A stretch of 64,000 nt of DNA, taken from assembly GCA_041441465.1 (NCBI GenBank), contig JASDSY010000040.1, forward strand, positions 124,001 through 188,000, in the 5' to 3' direction. A model generated the notes under the pieces. The model saw only the letters and a list, made by a program, of their open reading frames with translations. It had not been told where the DNA came from and did no database searches. This DNA comes from JASDSY01 sp041441465. GTDB taxonomy: Bacteria > Muiribacteriota > UBA9980. The translations under genes were made by a program, and so were the position numbers. Below, piece by piece: positions 51,354 through 60,577 of the stretch (positions are counted from its first letter, which is position 1; each line of letters begins with the position of its first letter).

Positions 51354-52016
51354 GTGTCAAAAAAGTTAAAATGTATTCATGATGCGGATGTAAAAATTAT
51401 TCTTGCCTCAAAATCGCCGAGGCGTCAGGCTTTATTAAAGAAATTAAACCTGGATTTCGAGATAATGGTTTCGGAATTTGACGAAAGCAAAGTTGAAAAA
51501 AAGGGTAAAAAGCCATGTGAATATGCGATGAATCTCGCTTCGCAAAAAGCTTTGACCGTGGCGAACTTAATAACCGAAAAAATAAAAAACTCGAAGTGTG
51601 CCGGCGAAAAGAAACATGAATATATGGTTATCGGTGCGGATACAATAGTCGTTTTAAATGATCATATTCTCGGCCAGCCGGCCGACGAGGCAGATGCGCG
51701 CCGTATGCTCAAAGATCTATCCGGCGTGAATAACGAGGTTATAACAGGCATATCGATAATCAGGCTGAAAGACGGAAAAATAACGCAGTCTAGCGACTAC
51801 GAAAGCACTTTCGTGCAGTTTAAAAACCTCAGCGATTATGAGATTGACAGATATATAAAAACCGGGGAGCCGATGGATAAGGCAGGCGCCTACGGCATTC
51901 AGGGTGTAGCTTCCATATTTGTCGAAAAAATTAACGGATGCTATTTTAATGTTGTCGGACTTCCGCTTATGAAGCTTTCCAAGCTTTTTGAAAAAAATGA
52001 CTATATTTTGATTTAG
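51354..52016 (+). CDS. maf: Maf-like nucleotide pyrophosphatase
   Basis: GTG 51354 follows GAAAGGG. The 220-residue protein has the Maf motifs: LASKSPRRQALLKKL (S-x-R-R substrate loop, residues about 17-31), VSEFDES, VIGADTIVVLNDHILGQP (GADT), ARRMLKDLSGVNNEVITGI, and DKAGAYGIQGVASIFVEKIN. Maf proteins hydrolyse dTTP, UTP and modified nucleotides and act as house-cleaning enzymes with a link to septum formation. It starts 29 bases after the deacetylase gene and ends 9 bases before the TPR gene. An N-terminal extension of about 14 residues precedes the usual start. Confidence 0.96.
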   Translation: MSKKLKCIHDADVKIILASKSPRRQALLKKLNLDFEIMVSEFDESKVEKKGKKPCEYAMNLASQKALTVANLITEKIKNSKCAGEKKHEYMVIGADTIVVLNDHILGQPADEADARRMLKDLSGVNNEVITGISIIRLKDGKITQSSDYESTFVQFKNLSDYEIDRYIKTGEPMDKAGAYGIQGVASIFVEKINGCYFNVVGLPLMKLSKLFEKNDYILI

Positions 52017-52025
52017 GAGGGTTTG

Positions 52026-53027
52026 ATGTTTTTTACGCTTTCCAAAAAAAAGGTTTTAATTGTTGCTGCCCTGGCTGTTACTACATTGGCTGCGGGGTAT
52101 AAAATTTCCGCTGCCGCTGATAACGCGGGCGATAAATCAGATGCCACTCCGGAAATTGGCCAGCCCAAAATTTATTCGGATGCCGAAATTGCTGCCATGC
52201 CGATAGCTGATTTAAAACTTCTTTCGATGCAGGGCTCGATCGAGCAGAAATCTCCTCTTGCATTTTATTATCTTGGAATGAAGCAAAAAAACGCAAACGA
52301 TAATTTATCGGCCGTTACGGCTTTTCGTGAGCTTTCCGAAAAATATCAGGGCCATTACCTCGCGCCTAAAGCTTTGCTTGAGCTTGCTGATATTTACCAT
52401 AACGCCAATGAACAGTCGAATGAAGTCAATATATTGAAAAAATTGACTGACGAATATCCTAAATATCAGGAAGGCGTTTCGGGATATTACAGGCTTGTTA
52501 ATTTATACAAGGAGAACAAGCGATTCGATGAATTAAGACAAACTCTCGACACAATGGAAACCGTTTTTGAAAATGATAAAAATTTGATTCCAGCTTTGTT
52601 TTTATCGGCAAATCAATATTTAAAAAACTACAATTCGAAGATGGCGCTTTCTAAATTTGATAAAATTCTTGCGAATAAGGATGTTACTTTATTTCAGAAA
52701 TCGCAGGCTCTGCTTGGCAAAGCCGCTGCGTTTGAGTATAACGGGCAGCCTAAAGAAGCCGAAAATATTTATGACGAAATCACAAAACTTCAGGGTGTTG
52801 AAAAAAGCATAATCGATTCAGCCGAGAAGTCAAAAAAACTGCTTGAAAAGGCTCCGAAAGAAGCGCTTGTAAAAATTGAAGCTCCGGCGCTTAATGACAA
52901 AAAAATTCCTTCGACATCTGAAATCGAAATAAAAAAAGAAGCGTCTCCTGCTAAAATTACGGAAGGAAATGACGGCGTGAAGACAACCGGCGAAGTTACG
53001 GCGCCTAAAATAAGGATCAATGATTAA
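52026..53027 (+). CDS. Exported TPR protein (envelope-associated, function unknown)
   Basis: AGGAGGG (52015-52021) lies 4 bases before ATG 52026 (TTG 52023 is too close). The Shine-Dalgarno sequence overlaps the maf stop. Residues about 9-25 are a signal peptide (VLIVAALAVTTLAAGYKISA). About five TPR-like units span residues 80-265 (NDNLSAVTAFRELSEKYQGH, LLELADIYHNANEQSNEVN, GYYRLVNLYKENKRFDEL, KMALSKFDKILANKDV, PKEAENIYDEITKLQGVEKS). The layout resembles periplasmic TPR proteins of the Tol-Pal (YbgF/CpoB) type or the BamD group, but no hallmark separates them. The C-terminal tail is Lys/Pro/Glu-rich. Confidence 0.78.
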   Translation: MFFTLSKKKVLIVAALAVTTLAAGYKISAAADNAGDKSDATPEIGQPKIYSDAEIAAMPIADLKLLSMQGSIEQKSPLAFYYLGMKQKNANDNLSAVTAFRELSEKYQGHYLAPKALLELADIYHNANEQSNEVNILKKLTDEYPKYQEGVSGYYRLVNLYKENKRFDELRQTLDTMETVFENDKNLIPALFLSANQYLKNYNSKMALSKFDKILANKDVTLFQKSQALLGKAAAFEYNGQPKEAENIYDEITKLQGVEKSIIDSAEKSKKLLEKAPKEALVKIEAPALNDKKIPSTSEIEIKKEASPAKITEGNDGVKTTGEVTAPKIRIND

Positions 53028-53092
53028 ATTATAAAATGAAAATTCATTAATAAGCTTGAATTAAGAATGAATTTAGTAAATGAAAAATTATG

Positions 53093-53131
53093 AAGAGCTG
53101 TTCAGAAATAAATTCGAACAGCTCTTTTTTT
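53093..53131. terminator. Bidirectional hairpin terminator between convergent genes
   Basis: AAGAGCTGTTC (53093-53103) pairs with GAACAGCTCTT (53115-53125) and is followed by a T-run. It lies between the TPR gene (plus) and the 1035-residue gene (minus), so it can serve both. Confidence 0.88.
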
Positions 53132-53148
53132 GTTTATTATTATTTAAA

Positions 53149-56100
53149 TCATTCAAGAATTCTTGCCGAAGCGGTGCAAAAGTCACGTGAAGTTTTGGCT
53201 GCGAGTTCCTCGATGGCGCTTGATATGTCAAATATTTCAGGCGCTTGGCTGAAACTTTTCCACTTTAACAAAAGCAATCTCGAAAAATGAAACTTATTTG
53301 AATCGTCGGCGCCCTGGCATGAAACTATTAACATTTGCGGTCCGACCCATTCCATATACGAATGTGAAACTTTGGAAACCTGATTATAACGTTTATCGTA
53401 TTTGACATAGTCGGAAGCTTTTGTCGGCAACGGCGCGTCAACCGGGTTAGACCATTTTCCATCGTCGAAGGTTATGAAAGCAAGATTTCCGTTTTTTGAG
53501 CTGCTGCACGCTATTATTTTGCCGTTCGGATGAACTGCGGCATGTCCGAAACCAAGCGGCGGAGTTATTTTCTGCGCTGAGCCGGTGCCGTCGAAATTGG
53601 ATATGACAATGCCGGCGCCGCCTTTTTTTGCTTTTCTATGGTATGCCGCCCATTTACAATCGCCTGAAACCGAAGGATCTTCAATAGTTTCATCTTCAGG
53701 TCCTTTTTCAGCAATTATTTTCATATTGCCAGGAGTTACTTTTTTTCCAGCTAGAGCTAATGGAACTGCTGCTATCATTTGAGTTTTTGGTGCGTAATGA
53801 GAGAATACGATATTTTGGGAGTCGTTTGTTATATATGGAAATCTGGATGCTCTGCAGAATTCAGAATCTGTGAATGTATTCATGTCGATGATCCTGATTT
53901 CATTACCGAGCGGTCCGCGGATTGATGAATTGGTTAAATTATAAGCCGTAAATTTACCGTCAGGTGAAAGCGACGGAAACCATTCCGCTGAGGCGGTTTG
54001 AGATGTAAGACGCTTGAGATCTGATGCTTTTCCCGTTGATATGTCATAAACTGCCTTATAAAGATCGGCGCCTGAATTATCTTCACGATAGCAGCCTCCG
54101 GTGCTTTCGAGATTCGATGCGAATACTATCTCGATTTTTTTAGGGTTATGTGAAGTAACAGGCTTTTCTTTAGCTTCTGGCGAGTTCGCTTTGCGTGCGG
54201 TATTTTCGGTATTGGGGCCGCCTTCTTTCACGGCGCCGTCAGAAGCTTTATTCTTTGATTTTTCAGATTTTAACTTTGCCGGTTTAACTGTCCACAACTG
54301 GCCTTTTGTATAGCAAAGCGGTTGAGCGGCCTTGGGTTTAAAAAGAATATCAAGCGCGTCGGCGTATGGCGGAAAAATATTTGAAGGCGGAATAGTTATC
54401 GTTTCAGCGGCGCCTCCGGTTAATGCTTGATAAGCTGACGCCATTGAATAAAGCATTTCGGCGCAATTAAGTTTTACGCTGCCGGCTTCAGATTCCGCAG
54501 GTATAAATAGGTCGCCGCTTTGTGAATCCCATTTAGAACATATATTGTTTGCGGCTGAAATGATATCTTTGATATTTATTTTTACGTCAGATTTTAATAA
54601 AGCCGCGCCGCTTTCGGAAACAGGGCCGTACATTTGCGATAATTTAACTCTTTCCGGAAGCTTCTTTTCACGGGAATAATATGCCAATGCTCTTGCGAGC
54701 GCCTCGTAAGCGTCAGACAGTGAATAAGTTTTCGAATCGGTTTCAATCATGTCGGCAGGCCTTTTAGCCCAATTTTTAATGATCGACGAGGCTATTAACG
54801 AAATATCCGCTGCGGTAGCAGGAATTTCTTTTTCGCCTTCGAAATTTTCCGCAAGCGTTTCGCCGCTTACCCATTTACTGCCGGGGTTTTTAGGGAAAAA
54901 TTTATCATTCATATATTTTACGACTTCTGCTGCGTCGTTTTCTTCGAATTTGCTGAAGCCCATTACTAAAAGACGCGGCTGCGAGCGGTCCAAGTTGTTT
55001 AATTTTTTTAAATAAACCGGCATCCAAGTAGCTTCACCCATTTCGTCACCCTTGCATGTCAGCCGTCCCATAAACCAGAAGATGCTTACGTTTTTCCCGG
55101 CTATTGCCATGATTCTATCGGCGGCTGAACTTACCTTAAAAATTTTAAGCGCATGGAGCGCGGTTGGAACCGCCGGCTGGTCGAACCCAAATGAACTCAT
55201 TTTTCTAAATGCGTATCCTTCTGGAGCGCTTTCAAGAGCGTGGCTTGGCATCATTGCTATATCGCGCCCGAAGACTTGTTGGACGAGCTTTAAGCCGCCG
55301 ATGCGGGAGTTATCAGTTTTTGATGGATTTGTTCTGTCCAACATCCCGGTTTTTTCATCGATGATGTAGGGCCGTGTATATGAATAACGTTCGGTAACTG
55401 CCTTGACTGCCTCATCCCAGAATAGGCCTGTTGTTATAGACCATTGGCCTTTATAATCGCCGGCTTCTTTAAGCTGGTAAACCTCTGCGCATAAATCGGA
55501 CGCTACAGGATAAGGTCCGTGAGTTTCTTCGCCGTGGTAGCCGAGCGGCAGTTTATAAGAATTTATAAGTTCGAAAATTCCAGGGTCTTCTTTTTTTAAT
55601 ATATCGACAAGTATGCCGTCGAAAAAAAGAGTTCCAGGCAGGTTATATTTATGAAAAAATTCTGCAATTTTTCTGACTTCGGAAGGTTTAGCGTAATACC
55701 CGCCCGGGCCTTCGTAGTGATGAGTAAAAGGCATTACAAATATTGGTGTTTCACCGCCGGCCGGCTCGGGAAAATCGATCTGTCTTTTATTTGGAGGCCC
55801 GTTATATCGGCGCATCGCATTCGTGCGCCGTGCGTCCGGACCGGTCATTGTTGCGCCCGGCCGGTTTGTGAATTTATGTTCATTATTGTCAGGTATTCCC
55901 GTGTTATTATTACTTAAGTTGTCTTGAGGAAGGTGATTTGCCCCGTTTGTATATATACTGCGGCTTGAATCTGAAGATTGGCTTCGTAATAATTTTATTG
56001 CGTCATCGAGAAATTTCGAGGCTGCTTTGGGATTGCCATTTTTTGCAGCCTCTCTCGATTTTGCGTCAAGCGCTTCTGCGCTCGTTGTATCAAGGCCTTT

Positions 56101-56256
56101 GCTTTTTTGTTCCGTAAGTAGTTTTTGATAAATTTTTAATTTTTGTATCGCGTCTTCACTGCCGGGAGGTGCGGCATGGGCTGTCACTGTTAAATTTAAA
56201 GCCGTAAAAGATAAAATAGAAAAAAATAAAATAAAATAAAATTTTAAAATCCGCAT
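53149..56256 (-). CDS. Exported deacetylase-like domain fused to a TolB/PD40-type beta-propeller
   Basis: GGAGG lies about 8 bases before ATG 56256. The 1035-residue product starts with a signal peptide (about residues 5-28, FYFILFFSILSFTALNLTVTA). A helical region rich in Ser and Asn follows. Residues 170-480 look like a polysaccharide-deacetylase or related glycoside-hydrolase barrel (FVMPFTHHYEGPGG, LPGTLFFDGILVDILKKEDP, YKLPLGYHGEETHG). The usual TFDDGP motif is absent, so catalysis is doubtful or uses other residues. Residues about 510-600 have a helical segment (DAYEALARALAYYSREKKLP) similar in pattern to pseudomurein-binding repeats (tentative). The last about 330 residues are WD40-like PD40 repeats (ASAEWFPSLSPDGKFTAYNL, GDCKWAAYHRKAKKG, GFGHAAVHPNGKIIACSSSK). 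The gene lies 65 bases downstream of the hybrid kinase gene on the same strand. Confidence 0.8.
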   Translation of the reverse strand: MRILKFYFILFFSILSFTALNLTVTAHAAPPGSEDAIQKLKIYQKLLTEQKSKGLDTTSAEALDAKSREAAKNGNPKAASKFLDDAIKLLRSQSSDSSRSIYTNGANHLPQDNLSNNNTGIPDNNEHKFTNRPGATMTGPDARRTNAMRRYNGPPNKRQIDFPEPAGGETPIFVMPFTHHYEGPGGYYAKPSEVRKIAEFFHKYNLPGTLFFDGILVDILKKEDPGIFELINSYKLPLGYHGEETHGPYPVASDLCAEVYQLKEAGDYKGQWSITTGLFWDEAVKAVTERYSYTRPYIIDEKTGMLDRTNPSKTDNSRIGGLKLVQQVFGRDIAMMPSHALESAPEGYAFRKMSSFGFDQPAVPTALHALKIFKVSSAADRIMAIAGKNVSIFWFMGRLTCKGDEMGEATWMPVYLKKLNNLDRSQPRLLVMGFSKFEENDAAEVVKYMNDKFFPKNPGSKWVSGETLAENFEGEKEIPATAADISLIASSIIKNWAKRPADMIETDSKTYSLSDAYEALARALAYYSREKKLPERVKLSQMYGPVSESGAALLKSDVKINIKDIISAANNICSKWDSQSGDLFIPAESEAGSVKLNCAEMLYSMASAYQALTGGAAETITIPPSNIFPPYADALDILFKPKAAQPLCYTKGQLWTVKPAKLKSEKSKNKASDGAVKEGGPNTENTARKANSPEAKEKPVTSHNPKKIEIVFASNLESTGGCYREDNSGADLYKAVYDISTGKASDLKRLTSQTASAEWFPSLSPDGKFTAYNLTNSSIRGPLGNEIRIIDMNTFTDSEFCRASRFPYITNDSQNIVFSHYAPKTQMIAAVPLALAGKKVTPGNMKIIAEKGPEDETIEDPSVSGDCKWAAYHRKAKKGGAGIVISNFDGTGSAQKITPPLGFGHAAVHPNGKIIACSSSKNGNLAFITFDDGKWSNPVDAPLPTKASDYVKYDKRYNQVSKVSHSYMEWVGPQMLIVSCQGADDSNKFHFSRLLLLKWKSFSQAPEIFDISSAIEELAAKTSRDFCTASARILE

Positions 56257-56321
56257 TTAAAAATTCCTCCTTATATTAAAGAACAAAAAAATATAGTATT
56301 TTTATGAATTATTATTATTAT

Positions 56322-59183
56322 TTAGCTTTTTAATTTCATATGTTTGTTGAATATCTCTATCAATTCTTTTTTTCGGTATGGTTTGCGTAAACTATCTGTA
56401 AATCCATATAATTCCGGGTTAGATATTATCGGATCTTCCGAATAGCCGCTTGATGCTAAAACTGGAATATCTGGAAAATACTTGGATATTATATTTACTG
56501 CGTCTTTGCCGCCGATTCCGCCGGGAATTGTTAGGTCGAGTATTGCGGCGTCTATTTTTTGATTTGATTTAAAAAGTTTTTCACAAATAATTCCGACTTC
56601 TTTGCCGTTTTTTGCTGTTAATACTTCGTAACCCATATTTTTAAGCATTTCACTGGTAAGTTCAATAATAAACTCTTCGTCATCCATTATTAGTATTTGG
56701 CCGTTTCCATTATGAATTTGTATGTTTTCGATATCTATTTTTAGTTCGTTTTGCTGCGAAGCCGGCAAATATATATGAAAGGTACTGCCTTTCCCGACTT
56801 CTGAGTTTACGTCTATATAACCGTCATGTTTTTGAAGTATAGAATAGCAGGTCGCCAGACCGAGGCCGTTGCCTTTGGGCTTGGTAGTGAAAAAAGGATC
56901 AAAAATACGGTTTATAAATTCACTTGGAATTCCCGGGCCGTTGTCGGATATTGATATATGAACATAATAACCAGGTTTCAGTTCAAAATTATTTTTAGTG
57001 TTCGTAACGAAATTATCTGCCGATATTATTATTTTTCCGCCTGATATCATGGCCTGCTTAGCATTTATTATTATGTTATCTATTACCTGGCTTATTTGAT
57101 TTGTGTCGAAATCGCAAAGCCACAAATTTTCTATTATATCGTACTGGCAAACGACGTTAGAACCCGATAGAATAAATGAAACATTTTCTTTTATAACATT
57201 TTCAATTTTCCCTGTTTTTTTGACAGGGGCGCCGCCTTTGGAGAATGTAAGAAGTTGTTGCGTAAGGTCGCGGGCCCTGCCGTATACTGAAATTGACTTG
57301 TCTAAAAATTTCATTGTTTTGCTTTCAGGTTCGGAAGATTCACGTGCCATATCAAGGTACCCGAACAACCCGCTCAGCAAATTATTGAAATCATGAGCTA
57401 TTCCTCCGGCCATAACTCCCAGTGAATTGAGTTTATCGGTTCTTATTATTTGATCTAAAAATTTTCTTTTTTCGGTTATGTCACTGATTACTATAACGGT
57501 GCCTATCGTTTCGCTTGCCGAATTTTTTATTGGCGCTCCGCTGCCTGAAATTAATATTTCTTTGCCTGATTTTGATATCAATATCATGTCGTTTGGGATA
57601 TTTATTATATCGCCGGTTGAGATAATTTGAGAAATTATATTAACTATCGGCAAACGATTTTTTTGGTTAAAAACTTTGAATATTGAAAGAAGAGGCACAT
57701 TTTTACATTCTTTTTGAGTCCAGCCTGTAAGCTCTTCAGCTACTTTATTCATAATAACTATATTTCCGCTTATATCTGTCGTTATAACGCCCTCGCCCAT
57801 GCAGCGCAGCGTTACCGCAAGTCGTTCTTTTTCGGCTGCGATTTTTTCATCGGCAAGTTTGCGTTCCGTGATGTTTTGCGCAAAAACAAGCGCTCCGTTG
57901 CTGCCCTGATAATTAAAAGGTATTGCGGAAAACTCAGCGTCTATATAGGTGCCGTCGACTTTCATTATTTTTTCTTCCAAAGTTGGGACATTCTGAAAAT
58001 TTTCATTTAGTGTTTTGATTCGTTGAAGAACTATTTCACGGTAATCGGGATGAAAGAAATCTATTACTTTTTTTCCTAAAATTTGATTTGCGTTTGCCGC
58101 TCCGAAAAGTTCAAGAGCGGATTTATTTAGATACCTGAATTCGCCGCGAGTTTGTATGAATAAAGCTCCCGGCATTTTTTCGACAAGCGCTCTGAAATAT
58201 TCTTCGCTCTCGCGTAATTTGGTTTCGGCATCTTTACGTATCTTATTCAAATCAAGGTTGTATAGCGCGAACGAAATATTTTCTATTATTTCTTCGAATA
58301 ATTCTTTCTCTTCTATTTTAAATGAAAAATCATTATTGACAGTAATAGTAAGTAAACCATAAATTTTTTCGTCATATTTTAAAACACTGCTCACTCGTAA
58401 ATAATTTGGCAAGCGCATAGCCATCGGACAATCTCCGCATTCCAAGACTGCATTATTAATTATTTCTATTTTTTGTGAATCAAGAGTTTTTTTTACGCAA
58501 CATGGAAATTTATTTTTTTTTAATGATTCGCATAAAGCGTCGAATTCTTTGCTTGTATTAGATGACGATATTTTTATTACGTTCATGTTGTCGTCAAAAA
58601 GGGTAATCCAGCAATTAAGGTATCCAAGTATGGAGGCAAGGTTGCTGCATATTTTATCTATAAGGCTTTGTTCATTATTTTCTTTGGTTATAAGCTCATT
58701 TACATTGCGGATTGCCGATAGAATTTTCTTTATATTTCTTTCGCGTTCTTGAAAAATTTTATGCTCTGTAATATCCTGGCTGATTCCCATTATTATTTTA
58801 TTATCGCAATTAGAATCCTGAACCATTTTGCCGTATGAACTTATCCACATGATATTTTTATCATGCAGCACAACACGGTAAATGCAGCCGAAATCGACTC
58901 CAGTTTTTTTTGTTATATTAATTTTTTTTATGAATTTTTCTCTGTCTTCGATATGGATGATGGACAGCACATCTTTAAGATTATAAATTAGTTTATTTTT
59001 GGGAATATCGGCGAAAATTTTACTTGGAGCTGTAAATGTCATTTTTTCGGTAATGAGGTCTAAACGCCACATTTCAATCTGCGAAGATTGAAGAGCGAGA
59101 TCTATATGCTCATTAAGACGAGTTTTATTATCAAATTTATTTCTCAAAAATATATTTTTTCTTTTAAATCTATTATTTTTCAT
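56322..59183 (-). CDS. Cytoplasmic PAS-GAF-PAS-PAS hybrid histidine kinase with receiver domain
   Basis: The 953-residue protein has no membrane segment. It starts with a PAS domain (residues about 25-140; EMWRLDLITEKMTFTAP). A GAF-like domain follows (about 145-315), with Cys-rich segments CVKKTLDSQKIEIINN and CGDCPMAMRLPNY. Two more PAS domains come next (about 325-440, ALFIQTRGEFRYLNKSALE; and 450-570, EGVITTDISGNIVIMNKVAE). HisKA carries IAHDFNNLLSG (His near 593), and the HATPase ends GNGLGLATCYSI. The C-terminal receiver has ILIMDDEEFI and the phosphoacceptor Asp in AAILDLTIPGG (near 880). It is of the Blc2-like HDFNN class. The Cys pairs in the GAF part hint at redox or metal sensing (inference). 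No output regulator is adjacent. Confidence 0.92.
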   Translation of the reverse strand: MKNNRFKRKNIFLRNKFDNKTRLNEHIDLALQSSQIEMWRLDLITEKMTFTAPSKIFADIPKNKLIYNLKDVLSIIHIEDREKFIKKINITKKTGVDFGCIYRVVLHDKNIMWISSYGKMVQDSNCDNKIIMGISQDITEHKIFQERERNIKKILSAIRNVNELITKENNEQSLIDKICSNLASILGYLNCWITLFDDNMNVIKISSSNTSKEFDALCESLKKNKFPCCVKKTLDSQKIEIINNAVLECGDCPMAMRLPNYLRVSSVLKYDEKIYGLLTITVNNDFSFKIEEKELFEEIIENISFALYNLDLNKIRKDAETKLRESEEYFRALVEKMPGALFIQTRGEFRYLNKSALELFGAANANQILGKKVIDFFHPDYREIVLQRIKTLNENFQNVPTLEEKIMKVDGTYIDAEFSAIPFNYQGSNGALVFAQNITERKLADEKIAAEKERLAVTLRCMGEGVITTDISGNIVIMNKVAEELTGWTQKECKNVPLLSIFKVFNQKNRLPIVNIISQIISTGDIINIPNDMILISKSGKEILISGSGAPIKNSASETIGTVIVISDITEKRKFLDQIIRTDKLNSLGVMAGGIAHDFNNLLSGLFGYLDMARESSEPESKTMKFLDKSISVYGRARDLTQQLLTFSKGGAPVKKTGKIENVIKENVSFILSGSNVVCQYDIIENLWLCDFDTNQISQVIDNIIINAKQAMISGGKIIISADNFVTNTKNNFELKPGYYVHISISDNGPGIPSEFINRIFDPFFTTKPKGNGLGLATCYSILQKHDGYIDVNSEVGKGSTFHIYLPASQQNELKIDIENIQIHNGNGQILIMDDEEFIIELTSEMLKNMGYEVLTAKNGKEVGIICEKLFKSNQKIDAAILDLTIPGGIGGKDAVNIISKYFPDIPVLASSGYSEDPIISNPELYGFTDSLRKPYRKKELIEIFNKHMKLKS

Positions 59184-59672
59184 AAATATTTTTTAATTAT
59201 TAAAATCCAAAAATTGTAAATGCGTTTTTGTATGAAATACATTTTAAAATTTAACAATATTTTTAATTATACAACATTTTTGATAAAAATATAATATCAT
59301 TATAAAAAAATATGAAAAAATCTTAATAATAATTCTTAAATAAAATTATTTTTGATAAAAATAGTCTTGTAAAAAAATGGTTATAAATCTTTAATTAAAT
59401 AAAAATGTTGTTTTAATAATTATTTGAAGTGTTTAAAGTGGATTTTTTTAATCTTTTAATGTTGACTTTTAAATAAAATATGTTATAATTTTTTGTTGTT
59501 TTTTTCGAAAATAACAATTTATATGTTTCTTTTAATAAAAGAAATCGATATATTTTTATTTATTTAATGTTAATATCTGGAAAAAGAATTAAGGCTTTCT
59601 TTATGGCTGCCGGAAAGCATATACGCATTTTTAGTTTTTGGGTTCATATTGAAATTTGATTTGAGGTAGAAA
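59184..59672. other. Very AT-rich intergenic region
   Basis: The 489 bases between two divergent genes are extremely AT-rich with many A and T runs. The only signal I see is the promoter near 59462. It may be a bent-DNA or origin-like region, but no DnaA boxes (TTATCCACA) are visible. Confidence 0.5.
59462..59489 (+). promoter_or_regulatory. Sigma-70-type promoter of the GNAT gene
   Basis: TTGACT (59462-59467), 16 bases, TATAAT (59484-59489). The leader to the start codon would be about 180 bases, which is long. Confidence 0.6.
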
Positions 59673-60572
59673 ATGTACGAATGCAGGACCCTTGAAAATA
59701 TTGAATTTGAAGTATTACACGGTGCTTTTTTAAGGGCATTTTCAGATTATACTATTAAAATCGATATGCCGTTTGAAAAATTTAAAAATATGCTTATAAG
59801 GCGCGGATATTTTCCTGAGTTTTCTGTTGGTACTTTTGTGAATGGTGATCTTATAGGATTTATTTTTAATGGTTATCGTAACTGGCGTGGAATGCCGTCA
59901 TTATATGATGTAGGCACAGGCGTTGTTCCAGAATACAGGCAAAAAGGAATAACGGGGAAAGCGTTTGAACGTATCGCGGGAATAGTAAAAGAAAAAAATA
60001 TCAGTCAGTATGTGCTCGAGGTAATACAAACAAATTCAGCAGCCGTTGAGTTATATAAAAAGCAGGGTTTTGAAGTTACTCGAAATTTTGATTGCTTCCA
60101 GTTGAAAAAAAATGATTTTAATTATAATTTTGTAAGCCGCGGCAGCGCATTTCCGAATGAATTGGTATTGAAGAAGAATTTTATTATCAGATTTCCCGCG
60201 CGGCTTTCAACTGAGGAATTTGAGCGTTTTTCTATATTTACAGATGATATGCCCTCTTGGCAGAATTCTTTTGAATCAATACATTCGACTCTAGATAATT
60301 TTATTTATGTAGTTGTCGAAGGTACAGATGAAACGGCCGGCTATGGAATAATAGAAAAAATGACCGGCGATATACCGCAGCTGGCGGTTAATAAAAAATA
60401 TAGAGGCCATGGCGTCGGCGCAGCTATTTTGACAGCGCTCATAAATAAGACGGAATCCGAAAAAATTACTGTTATCAATGTTAATTCCGAAAATAAAACA
60501 TTGCGTGAGTTTTTAAAAAAGAACGGTTTTAATTGTTTTTGCTCGCAGTATGAAATGCAGTTGAAATTTTAA
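59673..60572 (+). CDS. Tandem GNAT-family N-acetyltransferase
   Basis: GAGGT precedes ATG 59673. The 299-residue protein has two GNAT domains. The first has the acetyl-CoA loop VGTGVVPEYRQKGITGKAFE (near residue 88) and LEVIQTNSAAVELYKKQGFE. The second has LAVNKKYRGHGVGAAILTAL (near 240) and INVNSENKTLREFLKKNGFN. Both keep the R/Q-x-x-G-x-G/A pattern, so either could be active. Targets could be a small amine, a peptide or an antibiotic; the sequence does not decide. The stop is 5 bases from the stop of the convergent kinase gene and no terminator is seen between them. Confidence 0.92.
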   Translation: MYECRTLENIEFEVLHGAFLRAFSDYTIKIDMPFEKFKNMLIRRGYFPEFSVGTFVNGDLIGFIFNGYRNWRGMPSLYDVGTGVVPEYRQKGITGKAFERIAGIVKEKNISQYVLEVIQTNSAAVELYKKQGFEVTRNFDCFQLKKNDFNYNFVSRGSAFPNELVLKKNFIIRFPARLSTEEFERFSIFTDDMPSWQNSFESIHSTLDNFIYVVVEGTDETAGYGIIEKMTGDIPQLAVNKKYRGHGVGAAILTALINKTESEKITVINVNSENKTLREFLKKNGFNCFCSQYEMQLKF

Positions 60573-60577
60573 AAAAG

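Noticed and set aside
59605..59622. Second sigma-54-like site before the GNAT gene
   Set aside because: The GG and GC doublets have the right spacing, but the -12 part is AAGCAT rather than TTGCW, so the match is poor.
59184..59672. Possible replication origin in the very AT-rich gap
   Set aside because: No DnaA boxes, no dnaA/dnaN/gyr neighbours; AT richness alone is not evidence.
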